NCBI RefSeq assembly: GCF_900100875.1
Contig: NZ_FNKQ01000005.1
Span: 124,001 to 188,000, forward strand
Reading direction: 5' to 3'
Length of the DNA: 64,000 bases
Origin: Halopelagius longus
GTDB lineage: Archaea; Halobacteriota; Halobacteria; Halobacteriales; Haloferacaceae
Below, in pieces: positions 34,960 to 42,148 of this stretch. Within the stretch, counting starts at the first letter, position 1; each line of letters begins with the position of its first letter. A program made the translations under genes and the position numbers. A model generated the notes under the pieces. It was given only the letters and a program-made list of their open reading frames with translations. It had not been told where the DNA came from and made no database searches.

Positions 34960-35823
34960 ATGGCAACAAGCGATAACTCGAAATCGCGGTTCAGCGAACG
35001 ATTGGACGTCGACTTGATCGCGAAGTATGCGGTTCTGATCGCGACCACCCTCCTAATCGCCTTTCCCCTGCTGTGGATGGTCTCCACTGCTCTCAAGACG
35101 AGTCAGGCGCTCTCCGCCTTCCCGCCGGAGATCATCCCCAGCGATCCGACCCTCCAGCCGACGATAACGGCGCTCACGTCCGGCCCGTGGGTCCAGTGGT
35201 TCGTCAACACGTTCGTCGTCGTGACGGGCACGGTGATACTGGAGCTGGCCGTCGCGACCCCCGCGGCGTACGCTCTAGCGCGCCGGGACTTCCTCGGGGA
35301 ACGGCTAATCTACGTCTCGATCACGGCGTTCCTGATGATCCCCCCGCAGATCCTGATCCTGCCGGTGTTCATACAGTTCGCTCAGCTCCACCTCACGGGG
35401 ACCTTCGTCGGTCTGATGGTCGCGTACACGCTGCTGTTCTCCGCGTTCGTCACGTTCCTGTTGAGCGGGTTCTTCCAGACGCTCCCGAGTGACGTCGAGG
35501 ACGCGGCCCGAATCGCGGGAATTCCGGAGTGGAAGATCTTCCTCAAAATCGTCCTCCCGCTGGCGAAGCCGGCAATCGGCATCGCCGCCATCTTCGTGTT
35601 CGTCTTCGCGTGGAACGAGTTCTTCTGGGCGCTGGTCTTCCTCGACGACCGAGTGCTCTACACCATTAGCATCGGCCTCACCACCTTCGAAGGAACGCAG
35701 GGACAGTTCGCGATGAATCGACTGATGGCGATGAGCATCCTCACCTCGCTTCCGGTGTTGATCCTGTTCGCACTCACCCAAGAACGCTTCATCCAAGGAA
35801 TCACGACCGGCTACGATTTCTGA
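34960..35823 (+). CDS. sugar ABC permease, MalG/UgpE type
   Basis: The 287-residue permease has about six helices and ends in RFIQGITTGYDF, close to the typical MalG C-terminus. The coupling loop is DVEDAARIAGIPEWKIFLKIVLPLAKP, an EAA motif. The ATG at 34960 lies just after GAGGTGAT (34947-34954), which overlaps the stop codon of the preceding permease gene. A GTG at 34951 is open in frame but less likely. It completes the transporter with the ATPase encoded divergently at 31417-32508. Confidence 0.93.
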   Translation: MATSDNSKSRFSERLDVDLIAKYAVLIATTLLIAFPLLWMVSTALKTSQALSAFPPEIIPSDPTLQPTITALTSGPWVQWFVNTFVVVTGTVILELAVATPAAYALARRDFLGERLIYVSITAFLMIPPQILILPVFIQFAQLHLTGTFVGLMVAYTLLFSAFVTFLLSGFFQTLPSDVEDAARIAGIPEWKIFLKIVLPLAKPAIGIAAIFVFVFAWNEFFWALVFLDDRVLYTISIGLTTFEGTQGQFAMNRLMAMSILTSLPVLILFALTQERFIQGITTGYDF

Positions 35824-37277
35824 ACCGTGCGTCAGAGAGGCAGACGCTCGGCTCTCGATCTCGTGCCTTTGCTGCTCTTTCCGAACAGTACTCCGGGTTC
35901 GGTCCCAGTCTCGGATTCTAGTAGTACTGCTGTCAGATTGTGAGTCTCTCCGACTGCCGAGACGCCCTCGGTGTCCGGTGACGGGTCGTACAGCACAACG
36001 CACCGAAGGTGTATCGTCACTGGCAGCGTTTGACTGAAGCGAGCGTGTTCATGCAACTCGGATATCTTCCCGAAGACAGTTCAAACGCGTCTCCGCTGGA
36101 GCGAGGATCGACGTGACCACGATCACAATTCTGGATCTAGTATTGAGTATAATATACAATAGTATCGGTATAATAGCCGTCCGTGACGTCCAAATTTCGT
36201 ACACCACTGAACTAACCTAGGAGCTGCGTTTCGTTATGGATTCACCGAATCTCACATCTATTGAGTGTAGATTTTGGACCGATTCTATATGGTTCGATCT
36301 GCCGTCCTTCGAGTGGAATCGAACGCTCTGATCGGCTATATAGCTCGAAAGCTACCAAAAGTGGTTTCACACGTGAAGACGGTCAGCGGTTTTACATCTC
36401 AGTGGTGAGGAGTCGGCGAGTTACTTGTCGATGGATTGCGTTATTTTCCCAATATTGGAGACGGTTCTGCGAGCGAATCGTCCAACGACCTGAGGACAGT
36501 CCGCTCGCCTACTCGACGGCTTCGTCGGTCAGTCGGTTCATCTCATCAAGAGGACGCGGGGTGGTCGTTCACCTCGACGGTCCATTCGGCGAGTTCCTCG
36601 AACGGTTCGCGTGTCGCCTCGATGCGGTGAGTAGCTTCAGCAAGTGAGAGGTTAACGTATCTCCTCGAAGACTTCACAACGTCTGCTACGGATCTCGTCA
36701 TCGTTCTCATCGGAGTTGCTCCGTTCGCAATCGGGGGGTCTGGATACGCCGACCGGAGGGGAGTCGGATCAGAAAACTTCGATTTACGTTCTCGATGCTG
36801 GCCTACGCATCAAGGCTGTGACTGTTCGGTCTCTTTCGCCGTTGGACGGTTTCCTCCCGGGTCGACACGGACGTCTTCTGGCTGATGGGGCTATTTCTCG
36901 CTCTGAGTCTTCTCTGCTCTCTTCGACTCAGAAGAGCTTCCGTTTGACTACCGACTATCGGTGAGCACGTCTACCGATCGGTCGATTCGGTCTGTCGCGT
37001 TTCGGACGAAACCTCGGGAGTAGGATTCAGATCGTCTGCATCGCGAGCGCTAGTCTGATCTTCTGACGGACGCCACTTTCGAGGGTACCCTCGGATTTCA
37101 GCGGCAAAACGCAGGTTCTACGTTCGCCACAGCGTTAACTGATCCAGCATCGGCCCAAATCCAGTTGCTCACCGAGCGAAGGACGCCGTTAGGGGTATTC
37201 GACGAACCGTTTCGTGGTCTCAGCCGTCGAAGAGAGGGACAGCGGATAATAAAAAGCGTATCTACCCCATCAACACG
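35824..37277. other. 1.45-kb AT-richer gap with degraded coding traces
   Basis: No intact gene of clear kind was found apart from the doubtful 51-codon frame listed separately. The stretch is visibly poorer in GC than the flanks. It has AT-rich symmetric elements (GTATAATATAC, 36147-36157) and short readable peptide segments broken by stops, for example 36749-36947 on the plus strand (LRFTFSMLAYASRL, stop, LFGLFRRW). These could be remnants of a mobile element. The plus-strand frame at 36261-36647 has no usual start or motif and is not called. Confidence 0.45.
36546..36701 (-). CDS. doubtful 51-residue protein or gene remnant
   Basis: An ATG-initiated frame encodes 51 residues with an acidic, helix-forming middle (SLAEATHRIEATREPFEELAEW) of haloarchaeal composition. 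After its stop another frame continues with PRPLDEMNRLTDEAVE, as if a longer protein had been broken by a frameshift. There is no recognised family and no clear promoter. It could be the remains of a larger gene in a degraded region. Confidence 0.25.
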   Translation of the reverse strand: MTRSVADVVKSSRRYVNLSLAEATHRIEATREPFEELAEWTVEVNDHPASS

Positions 37278-37496
37278 TTGGGAACTGCAGAGTGCTATGG
37301 ATGGGTCGTCTGCGGAAGCGGATTGGTCGGCATTATATCGTTGGTCTACCGAGGTACGCCGTTGCTTTCACTCCGGAATATCAGTAGCTTTGGATACTAT
37401 CCCGCAGCGTTGGGATACCTATTTTACAGCCTCGTTTTCGGGGGTGGACTCGTATTGCTCGTGTTACATCGAGAGGCTATTCACGGATCAGGTTAG
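37278..37496 (+). CDS. possible small membrane protein with TTG start
   Basis: The 72-residue frame encodes two hydrophobic segments (CGSGLVGIISLVY and AALGYLFYSLVFGGGLVLLVL). A TATA-like ATAATAAAAAG at 37246-37256 lies about 27 nt before a TTG at 37278, consistent with a leaderless TTG start, which is rare. No family is recognised. It is 70 bp upstream of another small membrane protein gene. The start and even its reality are uncertain. Confidence 0.4.
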   Translation: MGTAECYGWVVCGSGLVGIISLVYRGTPLLSLRNISSFGYYPAALGYLFYSLVFGGGLVLLVLHREAIHGSG

Positions 37497-37566
37497 AGGA
37501 GGGAGAAGGAAACAGAACCGTCCAGTACGGGAAAAACTATCACGTACGGCGGAGGTAGAACAGACC

Positions 37567-37758
37567 ATGGATACCGAACGACTGTTGAACTACCTGTTCG
37601 GTGCGTACATGGTCGTTGTACTCGTCGTGTGGAGACTGGGAGGTGGGTCGTCGGCATTTCCGGAAGTGTACGGACTAAATAGCGTCAATCTCGGACTTGT
37701 GGTAGCTCTCGTCGTCCTCTTGTACGCGTACATCTATCAGCAACTCTCCGAGACGTAA
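37567..37758 (+). CDS. small two-helix membrane protein
   Basis: The 63-residue protein starts MDTERLLNYLFGAYM and has helices at about 12-27 (AYMVVVLVVWRLG) and 40-56 (VNLGLVVALVVLLYAYIY). A short linker joins the helices and a polar tail QQLSET ends the chain. The family is not recognised. It is the best supported of three short membrane frames in a row. Confidence 0.6.
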   Translation: MDTERLLNYLFGAYMVVVLVVWRLGGGSSAFPEVYGLNSVNLGLVVALVVLLYAYIYQQLSET

Positions 37759-37852
37759 ACGCCCCTCCCGAGTGACTGATTCGCTTCGGCGGGTACAGGG
37801 GGAAGGCGCTCCAATTGAGTATTTTCTTGTGATCGATATCGGTAGTGGTCAT

Positions 37853-38071
37853 GTGCTCCGAAGCGCCCTCCCGTCGGGAAGCGTATCGAACATCCACCCC
37901 GGCTACGCCGCTACGATCGTGATGGTCGTACTCCCGGTCGGCCACATCATCGGCGGAACCGTCGTTTCCCACTTCGCTCCGTCGGAGTTCGCAGCCGTCC
38001 ACCTGACGACGAGTACGCTCGTAACGGTGGCGCTTTTCGGGTGCGGTCTGCTGTTCGATTTAGAGCGGTAG
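37853..38071 (+). CDS. small two-helix membrane protein, start uncertain
   Basis: From the GTG at 37853 the product has 72 residues and two hydrophobic segments (YAATIVMVVLPVGHIIGGTVV and LTTSTLVTVALFGCGLLF). The frame is also open from a GTG at 37772, giving 99 residues, but GTATTTTCT at about 37818 is placed for the shorter form. The ending FDLER is basic/acidic and cytoplasmic-looking. The family is not recognised. Confidence 0.45.
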   Translation: MLRSALPSGSVSNIHPGYAATIVMVVLPVGHIIGGTVVSHFAPSEFAAVHLTTSTLVTVALFGCGLLFDLER

Positions 38072-38153
38072 CGACTCGGTACCGAGAATCCTCGTCGTTC
38101 GTACCGCCACTCGCGTACTGGAACCGGGACTCGACACCGCGAACGTGACCCCT

Positions 38154-38162
38154 AGATTAACT
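38154..38162 (+). promoter_or_regulatory. TATA-like promoter of the Yip1-type gene
   Basis: AGATTAACT lies about 30 nt before the ATG at 38188. Confidence 0.4.
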
Positions 38163-38187
38163 TTCTCGTCGGGTGAACCGGTTAGCG

Positions 38188-38769
38188 ATGCCCTCCACAC
38201 CGTTGTTCGAGCCGCGAGAGTTCTTCGCGGAGCGGTCGCCGTCCCTGAGTAGCGCCGCGATGATCCTGCTTCTCACCGGAATCGTCGCCGTCGCGAGTGC
38301 GGTACCCTACGTGGACCAGTTCAGTCCGGTCGAGTTCACGACCGAGATGCTCGTCTTCTCGGTTCTGTTCGGGGGACTGCTCGGTGCCGTCACAATCTGG
38401 GTCGCTTCGACGACGATAGTGTACGTACTGTCGGCCCTCGCGGGCGGGTCCGGACCCCTCTCGCGAGTCGCGGCGAACATCGGCTGGGCGCTGTTACCGC
38501 TCTTGCTGATGAACGCGGTTAAGACGACTTCGTCGTGGATTCTCGCGCTGGTCGGCGGACCGGCGACCGTGACGCCGACTCAGATGCAACTCCCGTTCTG
38601 GATGGTCGCGTTCAACGCGATAGTCGGCGTCGCGGGGTACCTCTGGATCGGATATCTGCTGACGTACGCGATACGCGACGCTCGGAACCTCGCCGTGTGG
38701 CGGTCGGCGCTTATCGCGGGACTCGTCGTTCTCGTCCCGGTTCTCAACTCCCTGACGAGCCTGTTGTAA
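38188..38769 (+). CDS. Yip1-domain-like multi-pass membrane protein
   Basis: The 193-residue protein has about five membrane helices after a short amphipathic start (LFEPREFFAERSPSLSSAAMILLL). It has the Yip1-family layout of alternating Gly/Pro-containing helices, including NIGWALLPLLLMNAVKT near 100. Yip1 members in archaea are common and of unknown role. The ATG at 38188 is favoured over the GTG at 38173. It lies upstream of an ABC export pair but 236 bp apart. Confidence 0.72.
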   Translation: MPSTPLFEPREFFAERSPSLSSAAMILLLTGIVAVASAVPYVDQFSPVEFTTEMLVFSVLFGGLLGAVTIWVASTTIVYVLSALAGGSGPLSRVAANIGWALLPLLLMNAVKTTSSWILALVGGPATVTPTQMQLPFWMVAFNAIVGVAGYLWIGYLLTYAIRDARNLAVWRSALIAGLVVLVPVLNSLTSLL

Positions 38770-38963
38770 GCCCCACCGAGAAGAGACAGCAACTCCGAAA
38801 CGGATGCGAAGCCCGAACCGTGCGTCTCGGTACCGCGTGAGTGGCAACAGTCGAGATTCTACTCTCGGCGACAGCCCTACGTCGCGACGGTGAGACTCGG
38901 ATATCCACGATTCGAGTCGAGCGTCGGCGTCGGGAGGACGCCGATAAGTGAAAGCTCACCGAC

Positions 38964-38972
38964 AAATATATG
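38964..38972 (+). promoter_or_regulatory. TATA-like promoter of the ABC-2 export operon
   Basis: AAATATATG lies about 38 nt before the ATG at 39006, implying a short leader of about 12 nt. Confidence 0.45.
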
Positions 38973-39005
38973 GTCCCTCCAGCACCCTCTTCTCGGAAGA
39001 GAACG

Positions 39006-39980
39006 ATGGCGCTCACGGAGACAGTCACGGACTCGGTGCCGGCTATCGCGGTGGAGGACCTGCGGAAGACCTTCGAGAGCGAAGACGGAACGGTGACCGC
39101 CATCGACGGAGTCTCGTTCACCATCGAACCGGGGTCGGTCGTGGGGCTACTCGGACCGAACGGCGCGGGGAAAACGACCACCACGAAGTCGATACTCGGC
39201 CTCGTACGGCCCGACTCGGGAACGGTTCGTATCGACGGAACCGACATCTCGGAGCACCCGCGGAAGGCGCTCGATAGGGTCGATGCGATGCTCGAAGGTG
39301 CCCGGAACGACTACTGGCGACTCACCCCCAGAGAGAACCTCCGCTACTTCGCGACGGTCGGCGGCGACGACCCGAAAGCCGTCGCGCGTCGGCACGAAGA
39401 ACTCCTCGAGACGTTCGACTTGGCCGAGAAAGCCGACGAACCGGTCCGGGACCTCTCCCGGGGGATGAAGCAGAAAGTCTCGCTTGCGAGCGTACTCTCC
39501 GCCGACGTGTCCGTCGTGTTCCTCGACGAACCGACGCTCGGGTTAGACGTCGAGAGTTCGGCGACGCTTCGACAGGAACTGAACCGTATCGTCGACGACC
39601 GGGGACTGACCGTCGTGATTTCGAGCCACGATATGGACGTCGTCGAGGACGTCTGCGACCGCGTCATCATCATGAACGACGGTCGGATAATCGTCGACGA
39701 CGACGTCGAGAACCTGCTCGAGCAGTTCGAGACGCAGGAGTACCGTCTCGAAGTCGGCGGTGCCGACAGAGAGGTGGTGGAACGGTTGCGTGACCGCTAC
39801 GGCGTGAGCGACGTGGCGCGGTTCGACCGCCGGGTACAGTTCCGTCTCACCGCGGACAGCGCCACGTTTTATCGGTTGATGGACGAGCTACGGTCGGCGG
39901 GCGTCACCCTCAACTCCGTCGACACGGTACAGCCGGAGTTAGAGGATATATTCCTCGAAGTAACGAGCGAGGAATCGTGA
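39006..39980 (+). CDS. ABC-2-type export ATPase (DrrA/CcmA-like)
   Basis: The 324-residue ATPase has Walker A GPNGAGKTT (about 54-62), Q-loop near GARNDYWRLTPRENL, signature LSRGMKQK (about 151), Walker B VVFLDEPTLGLD (about 171-182) and switch SSHDMDVVEDVC. The C-terminal region (EVTSEES end) matches drug, antibiotic or polysaccharide exporters of the DrrA type. Its stop codon overlaps the ATG of the permease gene. Substrate unknown. Confidence 0.92.
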   Translation: MALTETVTDSVPAIAVEDLRKTFESEDGTVTAIDGVSFTIEPGSVVGLLGPNGAGKTTTTKSILGLVRPDSGTVRIDGTDISEHPRKALDRVDAMLEGARNDYWRLTPRENLRYFATVGGDDPKAVARRHEELLETFDLAEKADEPVRDLSRGMKQKVSLASVLSADVSVVFLDEPTLGLDVESSATLRQELNRIVDDRGLTVVISSHDMDVVEDVCDRVIIMNDGRIIVDDDVENLLEQFETQEYRLEVGGADREVVERLRDRYGVSDVARFDRRVQFRLTADSATFYRLMDELRSAGVTLNSVDTVQPELEDIFLEVTSEES

Positions 39981-40774
39981 TGCGCTCTTCGTCCGGCGGG
40001 GGTGCGAGCTACTCCAATCTCGCGTACGCGGTGTTCTACCGCGAAGTTGTGAACTGGCTCCGCTACCCCGTCAACGCGGCCGGCGTCGTAATCGGTCAAC
40101 TTCTCATGTTCGCGTTACTGTTCTTCGGCGGGCGGGCCGTCTTCGGAGAGGCGTTCGCAGGGTCGATAGGGAGCGTCGTCGTCGGCTACTTCCTCTGGTC
40201 GCTCGCCGGACAGTCGTACGAGGGCATCGTGAGCATCATCAGCCAAGAGGCGTCCTGGGGAACGCTCGAACGTCACTTCCTCAGTCCGTTCGGCTTCGAG
40301 CGCGTCCTGCTGATGAAGGCGTTCGCGCGAGTGGTGCGGTCGTTCGCGGTGTCGGTGTTGATATTCGGGGTCATGCTTCTCGTCACCGGAATGCGACCGA
40401 CGATTCCGGTTTTGACGGTCCTCGTGATACTCGCGTGTACGGTACTCTCTGTGGTCGGCGTCGGATTCGTCATGGGAGGGTTGGCGGTGCTCTACAAGCG
40501 AATCAGCAGCTTCGTGCAACTGTTCTCTCTGGTCATCCTCGGCCTCGTCGGGGCCCCGGTACTCGAAGTTCCGTGGCTACGGTACCTCCCGGTCGTCCAA
40601 GGCAGTACGATGCTACAGCAGTCCGTCCGAGGTGGTATCCCGCTCTGGGAGTTCGGCCCTCAGTCGCTCGCGATTCTCGTCGCCGTCGCGGGCGGGTACT
40701 TCGCTCTCGGACTCGCCGGTTTCCACGTCATCCAGCGCAGAGCCCGCCGACTGGGCGTCCTCGGCGACTACTGA
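39980..40774 (+). CDS. ABC-2-type permease
   Basis: The 264-residue protein has about six membrane helices of the ABC-2 type: VIGQLLMFALLFFGG, SVVVGYFLWSLAG and the C-terminal LAILVAVAGGYFALGLAGFHVI. The start ATG overlaps the stop of the ATPase gene (TGATG), which points to translational coupling. The two proteins form an exporter for an unknown lipid, drug or sugar polymer. Confidence 0.9.
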   Translation: MRSSSGGGASYSNLAYAVFYREVVNWLRYPVNAAGVVIGQLLMFALLFFGGRAVFGEAFAGSIGSVVVGYFLWSLAGQSYEGIVSIISQEASWGTLERHFLSPFGFERVLLMKAFARVVRSFAVSVLIFGVMLLVTGMRPTIPVLTVLVILACTVLSVVGVGFVMGGLAVLYKRISSFVQLFSLVILGLVGAPVLEVPWLRYLPVVQGSTMLQQSVRGGIPLWEFGPQSLAILVAVAGGYFALGLAGFHVIQRRARRLGVLGDY

Positions 40775-40789
40775 CGGCGGGGCGCGGAA

Positions 40790-41038
40790 CTACCGACCGC
40801 CGCCCCGTTCGACGACGAGATGCTCGGACAGCGACTGTGCACGACTCGCGGGAATCACGAGGTAGCCGTCTCCGTTCCGTTCGAACGAAGTGGGCCGTTC
40901 GGACTCCGAATCGACGAGGAACTGCCGCAGTTCACCCGTTCGAACGTCCATCGTGACGCTCCGTAAGGTTCCTACCTTCGACCCGTCGGACCCGACAACC
41001 GGAGTTCCCAGCAGATCCGTTCTCAGTACACCAGTCAT
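40790..41038 (-). CDS. PRC-barrel domain protein
   Basis: The 82-residue protein is one PRC-barrel: LRTDLLGTPVVGSDGSKVGTLRSVTMDVRTGELRQFLV, then YLVIPASRAQSLSEHLVV. Such small barrels occur in RNA-processing, photosynthetic and cell-division proteins, and in archaea are often linked to division or ribosome work. It is convergent with the ABC-2 permease gene, with only 15 bp between the stops. Confidence 0.8.
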   Translation of the reverse strand: MTGVLRTDLLGTPVVGSDGSKVGTLRSVTMDVRTGELRQFLVDSESERPTSFERNGDGYLVIPASRAQSLSEHLVVERGGGR

Positions 41039-41136
41039 ACACCCTGATACTCTCGGTTAGTGATAAATAATTCGGAGGCTCAGAGCGCAGTTTCAGTCAC
41101 GGCGGTCCCGCAGTTCGAACGAGTGCCGTCGGCGAC

Positions 41137-42054
41137 TCACTCGACGACGGACTCGACGACAGTCCCGGCGGCGTCCAGCGTCAGCGTCAGCGACGCATCG
41201 TCCCTCTCGACGGTTAGTTGCAGCCGGAGGGGGTCTTCCGCGAGCGGGGTGACGGCGTCGTCGCCGAAGACGTCGAGATTCCACGCGCGCTCTTCTCGGA
41301 CGTCCACGCCGCAACGCCAGTAAAACGAGACGACGGCGGGGTGGCGAACGACGGCCGCGCCGACCGGAACCTCGAACAACGGACCGCACTCCGGGCAATC
41401 CGCGACGAAGCGATACGTCCACCGCCCGTCGGCGGCGACGACGGACCGTTCGGGCGGGGCGTGACAGTAAGGGCAGACGCCATGCTGTGTGCTCGCTATC
41501 GCTTCTTCGAGCAGGCCGGACATGACGTCGACGAGTCCGGGCACGTCGCGGTGCGTCGCCCCGGCCGGCCTGACCGCTATCTGGAACACCGGGTCGCCGT
41601 CGGGCGGATGGACCCGAACCAGACTGTCCTCGTAGGTCGCAACCAAGGGGTCGCCGTCGACCAGCGGCGAGGAGCGCGCGATTTCGACGGGGCCGCGGGA
41701 CTCGTGACTGCGCCACGCGCTCGCGCGGAGCATCTTCGCCGTCTCGAAGCCCGAAAACGTCAGTCGGTACTCGTCACCGGCTTTCTCGACGAACCCGTTT
41801 CGCAGCACGTCGAGGTGGTAGTTGAAGTTCCCCTTGTCGGCCACCGCCGCGCGCGTGCGGAGCGTCGAGTACGAACAACCGTCGGCCAGTCCCGTCGCGT
41901 TCGTCTGCTCGTACAGCGTATCGAGGATTCGGAGACGCGTTTCGTTGCTCAGTACGGAAAACGGGTCGGCGTCGACCGACTCGTCAGTGCCGGCCGCCGA
42001 CTCGTCGGCGCGTGCGGAGGGTCCGGGCGAATCGTCGCCGTTACCGTCGGTCAT
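41137..42054 (-). CDS. winged-helix regulator with C-terminal zinc ribbon (ArsR-like)
   Basis: A 305-residue protein. An N-terminal winged helix (about 30-105, VLSNETRLRILDTLYEQ, then NFNYHLDVLRNGFVEKAGDEYRLT) is typical of haloarchaeal ArsR-like regulators. It leads to a sensor domain with a four-cysteine zinc ribbon, CPYC (near 197) and CPEC (near 220). The C-terminal part is beta-rich and acidic. It is divergent from the serine-hydrolase gene, 94 bp away, and may control it. Confidence 0.82.
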   Translation of the reverse strand: MTDGNGDDSPGPSARADESAAGTDESVDADPFSVLSNETRLRILDTLYEQTNATGLADGCSYSTLRTRAAVADKGNFNYHLDVLRNGFVEKAGDEYRLTFSGFETAKMLRASAWRSHESRGPVEIARSSPLVDGDPLVATYEDSLVRVHPPDGDPVFQIAVRPAGATHRDVPGLVDVMSGLLEEAIASTQHGVCPYCHAPPERSVVAADGRWTYRFVADCPECGPLFEVPVGAAVVRHPAVVSFYWRCGVDVREERAWNLDVFGDDAVTPLAEDPLRLQLTVERDDASLTLTLDAAGTVVESVVE

Positions 42055-42148
42055 GACTCCCCGATGTCACCGAAGCGACATATAATCCGCGGAAGAGTAA
42101 TTCTCTGCTCCGAAGGTACTTCCCGTCGGCAGGTGAGCCACAGACACG

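Noticed and set aside
25871-36217. Shared 11-mer CTGAACTAACC in both gaps flanking the arabinoside region, as a possible insertion repeat
   Set aside because: A single 11-base match between two gaps of this size can arise by chance, and the surrounding bases differ. No target-site duplication could be shown.
36261-36647. 128-codon plus-strand frame in the AT-richer gap
   Set aside because: No motif, no supported start codon or promoter, and a composition unlike haloarchaeal proteins.
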